From NCBI GenBank assembly GCA_032358255.1, contig JAULBX010025298.1, positions 1 to 63,786 on the forward strand: DNA of 63,786 bases. Direction: 5' to 3'. The position numbers and the translations under genes were made by a program. Positions 45,472-56,618 of this stretch are shown here, one piece after another; position 1 is the first letter of the stretch; each line of letters opens with the position of its first letter. This stretch comes from Heterotrichella gracilis (Eukaryota > Sar > Xanthophyceae > Tribonematales > Xanthonemataceae). The notes under the pieces were generated by a model. That model did not search any database. It saw nothing but the letters and a program-made list of their open reading frames with translations, and was not told the DNA's origin.

Positions 45472-47451
45472 CTACTTCTGGCGCTGATAGACTGTGCGGT
45501 AGCTGGTTGACTGCCCCGTCGCCAGGTTGATTGTGCTGTCAACGTTCAAGGTGTCAGCATCTGGGCAGTAGAACACATCATGCCCCTGGCCACCCATCGG
45601 TTCATTCCACTGCAGCCGCATGATGACCGCGCCGCCCTTTGTTTGCTCCACAGTGCCTGTGTGCTTGCCTGCACATGTGTTTGTCGTAAGCACCTCACAC
45701 AAACCAGCAGAAATGTTTCCTAGTCTTACACCAGGCTACAGACCATCTCTTTCCAAGCTCAAGGGGAACAGTTGTAACACGAGGCTGCTCATATCTGCTT
45801 CACTGGTTGAAGCAGCTCGTTCACAAAGTCAGGAACATGCTACAGACAAACAGAAAATAATGTGGCAGTAAAAGGTAGGTATTGTACACGGTGAGTGACG
45901 TAGCCTGCTGTGTATGACCCATGCACTTTGCAGCCGTTCTCACCTTTTCTCAAGTCCCTCCGCTTGAAGTATGCCGGCTCCCCATTGACTGGATACTTCT
46001 CGCGGACCTAAAAAAGGCATAGGTGCACGGCGTTGGATTGCAAGATACATTATAATAAACAAATCCCGCCTCGGAAAGGACAGACATATTGGGGTACACA
46101 GGTGAGCAGTCCCTCACCTTGAACCAAAGCACCCCGCTGTGGAGGATCATCTCAAACTCCTCCGCAGAGTGCCGCAGCTCCATGACCTTCACCAGCTTGA
46201 TGGCCTTTGAGATTATGAAGCTGAGGCGCATGAGGGTGATGGCTTCCGCCATGGAAGTTGAGGCGTTGTCATTCTGTGGGTGGCACAGACAGACAATTAG
46301 ATACACGCGTCTCAGCAATACAGCCAGCTAAGCAGTCATCCCTGCATGCCGCACACAGCCAGCCCTGTCTGGCGCTGCTAATACCAACTCTGCACCAGCT
46401 GAAGCAAGCTCACCCCATGTGGCACTGAGCGGGTGCCAGCAGGCTCACACAGGGACAACCGAGCCAGCTCTCAATAGATGCATATTCAGAACGTACCTTG
46501 CGCCATACTCCTGACAGGTCTCGCAAGGACGAGCTCGGGAAGGCCTCTGGGGCTTTTACAGGGGTGGCTGCGTGGGACAGGGCCACTCGTGTCGCGGTCA
46601 GCGCCTGCAGGTGAAACCGCCACTCATACAACAGAAGCCCAGGTGGGCTGTATTGGTGCATATTCATGTTTCCGTCACAACACGGTTGGTGGCAAGAGGT
46701 GCGTTTGCTGGTGGTGCGAGAACAGCGTTTTGCATGCAGCATGCATGCATATGTGGGCGGTGAACACTGTAGAAACCGTCAGTGGCAAGAGCATTCTTCG
46801 CTTGTTACCTTGCTAATCCTAACAGTAAACTCGTTTGCCAGCTTCTTGGGCTGGTACCCACGACTGCTAGCAACGCTCCACGCTGCGGCTCCAGTGACAC
46901 CCACAGCCACTGCTCGGCCTACAGTGACGCCTAATCGTACCGGGACAGGCATTGCTGAGAAACCTCTAACGACTACTGCTGCCAAACATCTTTGCACGGC
47001 TCATAAAACAAGCTGCACCCACAGCTACGGGCCCGCTTTAACCGGAACTGTTTTGCCAGCTGCCACTCAAGTAGACCCACATGTCCCCAGGGTGTGTTTG
47101 CCTCACCTTGACTGCGTACTGGAGCCCCAGTGAAACCGCAACAAAGCCGGCTGCAACCACGTACACCTGGGTCTTGGCGTGCTCGTACTTCTCTGCGACA
47201 TACCAGGTGAGCAGCGCAGGGAGCAAGGCCTGCAGCAAGCTTATCAGGCCCTCAAGGATCCTGGTGGTCGATGGGGTTGTGTGACCATTGGGTGCACCAC
47301 CCATGCAAGACTGCAATGCTGCTTGGCGGTGGGTGATGGTTGTTTTCGCTTCCGCATCGGTTCGCTCCTCTTCCAACCTTTTGTTCAATTGGCGCCTGGC
47401 CACAACAAGTGTTCCCAGCAGGATAGCCGAGGCTGCAATGGACTTCTGCAT
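45472..47451 (-). CDS. Putative membrane-anchored lipocalin-like protein
   Basis: Exons placed: 47107-47451, an exon ending at 46809 (start unresolved, about 46950), 46497-46604, 46118-46273, 45944-46007, 45472-45668. The first exon encodes three hydrophobic segments: SIAASAILLGTLVVA, LEGLISLLQALLPALLTWYV and VYVVAAGFVAVSLGLQYAV, suggesting a membrane anchor. The C-terminal part starts LRDLSGVWRKNDNAST and continues as alternating strands (EFEMILHSGVLWFKVREKYP, then KHTGTVEQTKGGAVIMRLQW, then YRTVYQRQK), which reads like a small beta-barrel of the lipocalin/fatty-acid-binding kind (SGVW near the barrel start). Ligand unknown. Phases of the last four exons match exactly; the exon 1 to 2 junction does not fit with the strong donor at 47106, so an extra exon or another donor is likely. 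Confidence 0.65.
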
Positions 47452-50137
47452 GGCTGGATGTGACTAAACCTGGAAGAGAGGCAGATGCTCACGGACGGAC
47501 AAAGGATCGTAGATGCCTTCAAGACAACTAGGGATACACAGGCAGCTTAGGCGATGCCTAGTGCAACTCAATAGTGCAAGGATGTAGGCAACATCGTGAG
47601 CTTTTAAACCTGGGCCAAGTAAAAATAAACCCATTTTTGCAAAACATATTAATTAATTTTATGGTTTTTGTGGGCAAATAATGGATCAGCATGACGTGGA
47701 CATTTGACAGTCAGAGGACAATGTCTGGCTGAGGGAACAAGTGTAGGCCCTGCACTTCCCAACAAGAAGGCCGGCCCGGCGTTTACTCGTTGTGCTACCA
47801 CCAGATGATGGTGCGCATGCCATGGCATGGCGATGGCATTGGCAGTACTGCTGCACACATGCACATGCAACACTTGATGTGGCAGTGGCATGGCATGTTA
47901 ACATGTTTTTTTCTGCAAGCAACCATGCCCCTTCCATCTCAAACCAACCAGATGTTTTACAGAGTATGGGGTAGGCATGCACGTAAGGGTATGCACGCTG
48001 CCAGCGCTACAAATGCAGTGGCTGAGCCAGCAGAACATTACTGAACATGCTCCACACCAGTACGCCCCCCAGTATTGTTCCCAGTGTGCGTGTATACAGC
48101 TGCGCAATAATCCCACTTAATGTATGTGCCACTGCACTGGGCCTATTCAATCTGCGACACCCTATCAGCCCTGCAAGCAGGTGCAGAGTGCCATGCAGTT
48201 TAAATTGATGCGACATGCTGTTGCCAAGTGCATGTAGAAGTAAATGGTACATGCTTGGACAATGCGCTGGGGATGTAGTCACTGCCGGCGTGGCATGTAA
48301 CGATTACATGCGCACACAAACAATCCCATGTACACGGCCATGTGAAGACTAGTGCATGTTGCGCACTGCACTATTACGGCTTGCATGGCGACGGGACTGT
48401 GCCATGTACCGTCAGGCTCACAAACTGCCAGTGCACCCATGGCAACCATGCAAGCTAAAACAGGTCTTCACTTATTTATGCTACAGCTTCACAAACGCAG
48501 GCCGCTCGTTTTGGTTCGCCTTGCTATTGTCTACACAGAATTCGATGGCATCAGCAGCGAGGTCAGTCCGGTAATGGAACCATTCTAGTCCCTTCGCTAT
48601 AGCCTAGCTTTTCTCCTTCTAGTAGCACACATGCCTATTGTAACTAGCTAGTACTGACATACCCTGACTGGCCAGAGCAGAGCAAAGTTTGCCACCAGCT
48701 CTGGGCCTCATGCACGCTTGCCAAGGGTGTAAAGGGTGGTGGATGTCACTTTGCCAGAACAGTGGAGCAGCGAGGAGTGCTTGCAATTGCTCATGAGCAT
48801 GAAAAGTGGAGTGCTTTGGAATTGCCATCCTTATCCAAGTGGGGCACGAGGAGAAGAGAAAGGGCAATCACGATTTCTCATAATTGAGCGCCGGTACGCA
48901 CGAGATGGCTCAGCCATGTTGACCAAGCCATTGGCCACGTCCACCTCGGAGGGGGTGCCACCAGCGGCTGAAGGTGGCCATGGCTGGCCATGGTTTGGTC
49001 AAGGCCGTTATTGGCAGCGGGGGGCAGAGCCAGCAGATGGATACCCTGGTCAAAGGCTCTCCAGACACCACGCAGGTTCATGGGCGCGTGTGGGCTACGT
49101 GCATGCAGCCTGCCGAGTCAGGGTCATCTGAACAGCGTCCTCCTGGTGACACGCCTGTCGAGATACGGGTGCGCAACAGGACCCTTTCAAGTGACCAGGT
49201 CTGCTCACCTGGCATACCGTACGTACCCCCACGGGACTAGGACCAGGTGGGTGCCACGAGGCCTGCCTTCTCAGCTCAACAGTGTACGGCAGGTGGCGAT
49301 TCGAATTTCATTGAGTCAGCATGCACGGCACTCACAGGCGGCACCACATCACCCTGTAGGTTGAACGTCACTCGCGCCGCGCTCTCCAACACGAGTATAA
49401 AAGCCAAGTGCTGTCGACAAAGAACAGAGGCAAAACATGCTACGTTGTTCCGAGCTTCCCAAGCACATCTCTTTCAGGAACGCTTGTTGAAGGGCCTGCT
49501 GCAACCAACGGACTAGAGCAAAATCCTCAGCGCACCTCGTTGACCAGTTAATCGATTCCGGCACACGCGTTAGCTATCAGAGAAAGCACGCCTTGTGCAC
49601 AAGGTCATCAGGCGATAATAAGTTATTTAAAGGTAAGCGCCTGGAACACTGTTATGCATAGGTACGGTCCCAACTGCTTGCACACGCCATTGCAATTGTG
49701 CGTGCCATGTACGCATGGCGCCAGTGACACCCAACAAAAAGCTTTTGACTTGCGGGCTGCGTGATGCGGTTTCTATGTGTATCTGATCGTGAAAATGTTT
49801 CTGTGTCCTCGCCTCCCTGATATGGCTGTGTTTTGAGTTAGTTTTTACCCGCTGTTCCTGACATGGCATGCTCCTTAGTGGTGAACAGCTCAGTGGCAAA
49901 TACCCTTGACAGCTAGTGTTATTCCTGGGTTTGGAAGTTGGTACAGTTGACTGCAGCGCAATTCCATGCCATCATATTTGCATTTCTTCGTGCCAGTTGA
50001 AATTGTGTTTCAAATCAAGTCTGTCTACCGATTTACTCACCACACAGTTTGCCAGCGCTTCCAGCACCTATATCAATGTGCCACCCATCTGTGCAGGCGA
50101 ACCACGACTTCAAGCTCGGAGCTTGCCAATAACCATC
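47452..50137. other. Long divergent interval, no supported gene
   Basis: 2.7 kb between two divergent genes. Open frames such as 48736-49131 (+) show no domain or codon pattern to support them. A TATAAAA at 49396-49402 is followed by only a very short open frame. CATGG/CCATG and GCATGC motifs are frequent. A lightly expressed or noncoding gene cannot be excluded. Confidence 0.45.
49396..49402 (+). promoter_or_regulatory. TATA-like box without an assigned gene
   Basis: TATAAAA on the plus strand, 740 bp before the secreted-protein ATG. It may belong to a distal start of that gene or to an unannotated transcript. Assignment is weak. Confidence 0.3.
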
Positions 50138-51733
50138 ATGGCGCACCACAAGACAGCCGGAAGCTACAGGTGGACTGCCGTGCTGGCAGTCCTGGCCCTG
50201 CTGTGCATGTTTGCCTCGTCAATTCAGGTGAGACCACTCAGTGGCTAGTAGGCAAAGTGGATCGCACTGGTCCGTATGCGCATAGCCGCCCAGGCTATGG
50301 CTACTGCACCTTTGTTGAAGTTGCAAACTGTGGTGCAATTGGCACCTGGAGCCCTTCTTGTATTGCAACCATTTCTCTCAACCCTTGAACTGCTGGATAT
50401 AATGCGCGCCGCATGCTGCATCAAATGATGCACCTTGCCCTAGCTATACTATAGACAGTGAGATGGGTATAGGTGACGGATGCAGAATTTCAAGCAACCA
50501 ACTTTGTATGGCAATGAGGTGGACGTGGTACTAACTGGTAGTCCCCAAACACTCCTTTCATGCATATATTTTTAATTCTGCAGCCTGAGATCAAATGCCC
50601 AATTTGTAACTGTAATGATCACCGCCAACAATGCAGTGTACATAGAATTGTCAAATGACTCAGACTCTGACAGAAATTCCCATTTGCTGCAGGCTCAGGA
50701 GTCTGATGACGTCACACTTGCGGCGGCCACAGGGAAGCGCCTGCTGTGGGCCCCGGGATGCCCCAGCGACCAGGCAGCGTAAGTCACTTGAGTTACTGCA
50801 CCCTTGAAGAATGCTCCAGTTCATAATTGCACGCATCTTGTCAATCAATAGCATGGCTTGTCTTTTAATCAAGATTTTGGCACCTGACTTTGCCATTTGC
50901 TCCAGACATCTTGTGCATGCACTTGGCGCAGCTTTATAGTGCCACTGATTGTTGTAGGCTTGAACACATAATATTTGCAGTTATATGCATGTTCTTAGTC
51001 CCCATGCGTCAGCGGACACCATCATGCAATGTGGCATTCCGCGCTGCAGCTGGTTGCCTTGCTTGCAGGTGCTAGGGTTGACTTGCTTTCATGGCGTCAG
51101 TCTGCTGACATCACACTTTTGCATGAGCAGCCAATATCAAAAACCCTACAACCTGCAGCTTAAAAACCCTAACCTCAACCGCTGTGGTTGTGCAGGCAAG
51201 ACCCTGCATTCCAGCAGGCAATCGCCACAGGCCAGATCATCCAGCAGAACGGCAGGTGGTTCTCCCTCTTCAATGGCTGCACCTTCTACAAGGCCCTGCG
51301 TGACGGCATGTGGCACGTCATCGGCCAGGGCCCCGAGCCCAACCTCCAGTTCCAGAACGTGGTCCAGAAGAAGGTGCCTGTGGTCCAGAAGAAGGTCCCG
51401 GTGGTGCAGAAGAAGGTTGAGCAGAAGAAGGTGGTCCCTATCTTCCACCAGAAGAAGGTGGAGCCTGTGCACCAGGTGAAGGTGGTCCAGCCAGTCAAGA
51501 AGCATGACAACAACAACAACAACCAGATCAACAACAACCAGAATGCGGTGGCGGTGGGCAACAACGCCCAGGCCTCCAACAACGCTGTCAACACCATCGT
51601 CAGCGGCGGGCGCAGCAACAACATGATCAACAACAACCAGAACGCGGTGGCTGTTGGGGGCAACGCGCTTGCGACCAACACAGCGGCCAACACCATAGTG
51701 TCTGGTAGGCGCCTCCTGCAGGTCCTGGCATGA
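50138..51733 (+). CDS. Secreted repeat protein, Lys/Val linker and NQNAVAVG repeats
   Basis: Three exons join in frame: 50138-50227, 50693-50778, 51196-51733, giving 237 aa. Residues ~12-30 (WTAVLAVLALLCMFASSIQA) form a signal peptide. A small globular part follows (CPSDQAA, then FQQAIATGQIIQQNGRWFSL, CTFYKALRDGMWHVIGQG) with two Cys that could pair. Next come tandem VVQKKVP units and related HQKKVEPVH sequence, strongly basic. After a poly-Asn stretch there are two ~30-residue repeats of the form NNNQNAVAVGNNAxAxNxAxNTIVSG, then a tail GRRLLQVLA. The Asn/Gln/Ala/Val periodicity recalls beta-solenoid or curlin-like repeats, but no family is recognised. It is probably an extracellular matrix, cell-wall or surface protein. 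A TATATC motif near 50068 lies about 70 bp before the ATG. Confidence 0.82.
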
Positions 51734-53180
51734 TGATCCCCCTGGGTGTGGTGCAGGCAGATCATCTATGTACCCCCTGATTGGTGATTACTACCTAGTG
51801 ATTGCAATATGACGGGGAACTGTGCCGTGATGAGCCAGCATTATGGATTTTTGGGTGCAATGTGCAAGGCGCGCAATGTGATGTGGTGCGGCGTGATGGT
51901 TCTGAAACCCAGCCTGTACAAGCATGATGTGTGGTGTGGTGACAAGGTGTTTGTGACAATTCCTTGCCGAGAGTTGCTGCATTTGACAAGGCCTGTTGAT
52001 TGTCCATTCGTTGGTGCGCAATGGATTTGCCTGTATGAAGGAATGCCACCAGCTTGTGTTGGCATTGTCACAGACATTTTTCACCAAATCCCGGTACCGG
52101 TGTGCTATTGTGTTGGCTTGCAGCATTGCTTGCATACAATTTTTGTTCATTGTTTTCACTGGGTGGTGGTCAAGAACTCAAAAGTGCAGTTACACCATCA
52201 GTGATCGTTGACATTGTGACAGCAAATATAATCAGCGGTTATAGAAGTTGTGTGACTTTGCCACTGAGTAGTTGCTTGTAACATATGGCAGTAATGCGTA
52301 TGTCAAGCACAATCCCAGGCATGAAGGCATGTTCTCTGATGTCGTTGTCCTGAGCAAGTTGGTTCAACCTGAATACATATCATATGTAACATATGGCAAG
52401 CATTTGTGAGAAACCTCAATACCGGTGGTGCCATGCCATCCACAGCAGTGCAAGATGAAGGTTTTTCTGTCCAACATGTTTCAGCGAATGTTTGGGATAG
52501 TCTTTTGGGAGTGCAAAAATCGTCAAACTCGTCACCTGGGGTACTAGGGCTGACCTACCTGAATTATATATAAACCACACGGCTCTGCACTTACACCACC
52601 GGTGCAGAGATGGTATGAGCAATGCCAGGACAATGCTGGTTAACGCATGGCATGTAGGAGTGAATGCTATTCTGGGTGTACTGCTGGAACGCATGTAATT
52701 TGGTTTAGGGTTTAGGGTTTCACTGCTGGCTGGCACTGGGTACAGGTGGGTTTAAGTACAGCCTGCTTCTTTAGAGCAAGTTCGTGATATTTTCTGGCCT
52801 GTTGTGTCCTGATGTGTGATAGCGCCTCCGCAAACAAGTACAATCAACCGCTGAAGGGGAGCTGTATCTAATAAGGCATAGGCACAGCATGAAACAGGCA
52901 GCGCCTCTCCCTGCTTGCTGCATGACAGGCTAGGCAATTGGAAAGCGTGTCCTTAAGAACACATTACGCTTCGTTCGGTCAGTTCCCAGTGCTGGGGTAG
53001 AAACACAGGCCAAGGCGCAGCGCAAGGGGCATGTGCACATGTGACTGGCTTGTAGCCATGCCTGAAGATTGAGGCCGCGAGGAGGTTCAGGCGCCCACCA
53101 TGCTTGCCCAATTTCGCTGTCACCGCAGCTAAGGGTCCAGTGCTAAGGGTCTGCAGCACAAGCTCGCAGCCAGGGTTGCC
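51734..53180. other. Intergenic region before the mitochondrial carrier
   Basis: Begins with the 3' flank of the secreted-protein gene. A TATATATAAA lies at about 52564-52573 and a TTTAGGG array at about 52704-52720. No open frame here is supported as coding. Confidence 0.5.
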
Positions 53181-55759
53181 ATGGGCAGTGACAGCGAGGG
53201 GGGTGGCCACGCACACATATGGCACGGGCTGGCAGCGGGGGTGGTGTCCGCCGTGGCTTCCAGAATTGTCACCTGTACGTGGTTTCGCATATGATGTATT
53301 TCCTTTGCGGCTTTCCACTCTGTGTCCACACTTCACCCTAGCTCCATGCCCTTCATATGCATGCATACATGCATGCGTGTGTGAGCAACATGCAGCATGC
53401 ACTCGACAGACTATAGTTGCTGCTGAGGACTATGCAGTGCACTTGAAAAATGATCCAGCAGGATCACGCGTGCGCATTGCATCATGCCGCCATGCCTCCT
53501 CCCGTTGCCGCCATCTGCATGCCAGCGCCACCTGCCACAAGTGGGTGTATATGTGCAGACCCTCCGGACACAATCAAGGCTCAGCTGCAGATGCAAGGCG
53601 CAGCGCCTGGCAGCAAGGCGTATAGCAGCACCTTCCATGCATTCACCAAGGTGTGGTGGTTCCGCTGGCATTGGCACCTTTTCCATTGCCTTCACGGTTT
53701 GGTTCGTGGTGGTGTCCAGTGCCCGCACAGGTAACCTGCGTGTCTGTCAGTCTGCCATCACCTGAAACACGACGCCAATGATGCAGCAGCACTCGCGACC
53801 ATCATTGGCAGCGCCGCCATCCACCCAGCAGGTCCCCAAACCCTTAAAACCCTAAAACCCTAACTCCCGCAGGTGGCGACCACCGAGGGCATCGCGGGGT
53901 TCTACCGCGGGCTAGGGTTTGTGCTGCTGGGCGTGGTGCCCGCCAACATGGCCTACTTTGGCGGCTACGAGGCGGCGCGCGCGGCGCTGCCACGTGGCGG
54001 CAGCCCGTTGGCCGCTGACATGGCAACTGGCCTCATTGCGCAGCTGGTGGCGGGGGTGGTGTACACGCCGGTGGATGTGATCAAGGAGAGGCTGCAGGTG
54101 GGTGCTGTTTAGGGTTTAGGGTTTAGGGTTTGTGGATGGGAGAGAAATAGGCTGGTAGATGGGGTCAAGGAGAGGTTGCAGGTGGGTTCGGGGGGTGGGA
54201 GGGGGAATACTTGCGGCTGGTGGATGGCGTCAGGGGTGGGAGGGGGAATAATTGCGGCTGGTGGATGGCGTCAAAGAGGGGCTGCACGTGGGTTGCAATA
54301 CATGCGTGCGGTGCTGCCAGGTGGCGGAAATCTATTGCCTGCTGACATGGCCTCACGCCTCATCCCCCAGCTGGTGGTAAGGGTGGTGTATTGATACCCC
54401 CTTTTATTCGTGCCCGTGCCACACATAGTGCCAGACAGGAACCCTGCATTAGGGCATCCATTCGTGAATGCCCCTCCCCTGCCAGGTCCAATCCATCATG
54501 TCGCCCCAGCTGCGCTTCACCAGCGCCCGCCACGCCATCGCATCCACCCTCACTCGCCATGGCCTGCGGGGGCTGCTCAAGGGCTACTGGGTGACCAATT
54601 CGGTGTGGATACCCTGGAATGTGGTGTACATCGGCTCATATGAGGCCAGCAAGCGACACATGGCGGCGTGGCTGGGGGTGGGGGGGGAGGGGGCGCTTCC
54701 AGCGTGGGGGTTTGCTGCCTGCTCGGCGGGGTGCGCGGGTCTGGCGGCGCTGTGCACCCATCCAGCGGATGTGGTCAAGACGCGGCTGCAGGTGGGGGCA
54801 GGAACCTCCTGAACAAATTTTGTTACTTTGAAAAGTTTGCATGTAACGAACTCGGTTGATAACCTTATTTTGAGTTCGTGGGGTGGGGACGTACTGCGTT
54901 ATGTTTTTGCATCGGAGGTTGCAATTTCACTGTTTCTTTGTGCCATAACTTTTGAACGATTTAAATATTCGTATTATAATAAACACTGAGGCAATTACGA
55001 TAATATACACCCTTGCTTGGGGTTGTGCAGGTGCTGTCTGCTGACCCACGGGGAGGGGAGTTGACTGCACTGGGTGTGGCAAAGCAGCTGTACCAACAAG
55101 AAGGTAGGCACTCTTTGCACAAACTTGAATGCTATGCCATTTCATCCTCAGCACTGCTGTAGCATTTGACCACCACCATGGCAAGTACTCACATCGCACA
55201 CAGTTGTACATCATGGTCCATTGCCGAGGGGCCATTATCTTGTTGTAGCATAAACCAGTTCTCATGTCGGTCCTTACAAACCATAGGCTGCATGCCAGCA
55301 GGAGCAGCATTCTTCATCTTGCACAGACGTGCATAACATGCACCCCCACTGTGCTTCGTTACGCATCCCACTGACTTGCATGTGCATCCCCAGCGTTCTT
55401 CCATAGCCGTTTGCAGGAAAATGCATACCCTTTATACTTCCATGCGCACCCTGCTTACAGGGAATTGCGTCCTCTACTGTACTTGCATGTGCACCCCCAC
55501 TGTGCTTCCATGTGCATCTCCGCTGTGCATTCTTTAGCATCCCCACTGTACTTGCATGTGCATCCCTGCTGGGCTCCCATGTGCATCCCCACTGTATTCC
55601 ATGCCCATCCCCACTTCGCCTCTTTGCGCCACAGGGCTGGCGGGATTCAGCCGAGGCATGGCCGCACGGGTGCTGACCATTGCCCCAGGTGCCGCGCTGT
55701 CGTGGGCGCTGTATGAAACCATCAAGCGCCGGCTGCAGCAGCTTGAGGGTGCAGAATAA
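53181..55759 (+). CDS. Mitochondrial carrier family (SLC25) protein
   Basis: Inner-membrane solute carrier with three repeats of two helices. Six exons join in frame: 53181-53274, 53559-53650, 53873-54097, 54486-54791, 55031-55103, 55635-55759, giving 304 aa, the usual length. The three signature motifs are visible: YPPDTIKAQLQ, TPVDVIKERLQ and HPADVVKTRLQ, each at the end of an odd-numbered helix. The first motif spans the exon 1/2 junction and has Pro in place of the usual Leu/Phe before Asp. Other landmarks are EGIAGFYRGLGFVLLGVVPA, GLLKGYWVTNSVWIPWNVVY and EGLAGFSRGMAARVLTIAPG. The substrate is not assignable by eye. The N terminus is short, with no presequence, as normal for the family. 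Intron 3 carries decayed copies of exon 3 and intron 5 a minisatellite. Confidence 0.94.
54098..54395 (+). repeat. Decayed copies of carrier exon 3 in intron 3, with (TTTAGGG)3
   Basis: Directly after the exon 3 donor comes TTTAGGGTTTAGGGTTTAGG. Then the exon end (GATGTGATCAAGGAGAGGCTGCAGGTGGGT in the gene, about 54073-54102) is echoed as GGTCAAGGAGAGGTTGCAG (about 54163-54181) and GCGTCAAAGAGGGGCTGCA (about 54267-54286). A longer block 54307-54390 matches exon 3 positions ~53976-54070 in order (GCTGCCA, GTGGCGG, CTGACATGGC, GCCTCAT, CAGCTGGTGG, GGTGGTGTA). Confidence 0.88.
55375..55615 (+). repeat. Degenerate ~22-bp minisatellite in carrier intron 5
   Basis: About ten imperfect units built on TTCCATGTGCATCCCCACTG (variants with CTTGCATGTG, GCACCC, TGTA). 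The array stops about 20 bp before the last exon acceptor. Probable length polymorphism. Confidence 0.85.
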
Positions 55760-56618
55760 TAGGAGCAAGGGGCATCGATGACTGTTTCAGACACATATCT
55801 GAATAAATTACACACAACAGAGCATTTTGGCGAGAGCACAGCTTGACTGCCACAAATAAATACAGAGCAGTGTATTTCTACCGGTTCTGCTACTTGTGAT
55901 GGATGATTTTCCACCTGTTGCTTGTTTGCACTGCATGGCTCTGTAGCGATTTGGCACAGCTATTTTGACGTCACATTCTTTGTGAGGGTACGCTGATTTA
56001 AAATACAGGGTGGGTTTATGAAGTAACCTGCATGCACTGCCACTGCCTGCGCATTGCGTGACAGTGATGTCCTTTCTTTGGCTATGTCTGGCGCCGGCGA
56101 CTGGAATCCAAAATTCCTTTATTTGCTAGGAATTGGTTTTCTTTTCTCTTCCCTGCATGGCATGGCGTTGAGGTAGTGCACCTCATGCTACTCCAGGGCC
56201 TGAAAAGTGGGCTTGCTGTGCCAGCACCTTTATTTTCTGTGAGCTTCGAACACGGCGTTGTCATGTGAACGGGTTTCTTGGCATCACTGGGCACTTTGGG
56301 TGGGCTCGTAGCTGTTGCGCGGCTCTAAAGGGTTAGCCCGGGGCTGGCCGTCCGGCGGCGGCGCGCGCGGAGCTTTGCCACTAAAACGTTTCCAGTAACT
56401 TGTGTGTGGTTTGGGGGTTTAGGCATTGCCTTGCACTTGCCCTTCAAGTTCACCTTCCACAAAACCCATCAAGCATTCGGTAATATGTAACTGACACTGA
56501 GGGCGTTCAGCGAGCAGGGAAAGGTGCACAGGAACCCCAGCTTTTTGTAATGCATGCAAACTGCATGGCCCTTTGACGATAGAGGTTGCCATAGCAACAA
56601 GCGTAGTCCTACGCTGCA
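55760..56618. promoter_or_regulatory. Interval between carrier and ArgRS
   Basis: Contains the carrier 3' end and the ArgRS promoter and 5' untranslated region. A short G+C-rich patch (CCGTCCGGCGGCGGCGCGCG, about 56348-56367) stands out. No TATA box near the ArgRS start was identified. Confidence 0.5.

Noticed and set aside
48736-49131. 131-codon open frame in the 47-50 kb gap
   Set aside because: No recognisable motif and no neighbouring exon of matching phase; treated as chance.
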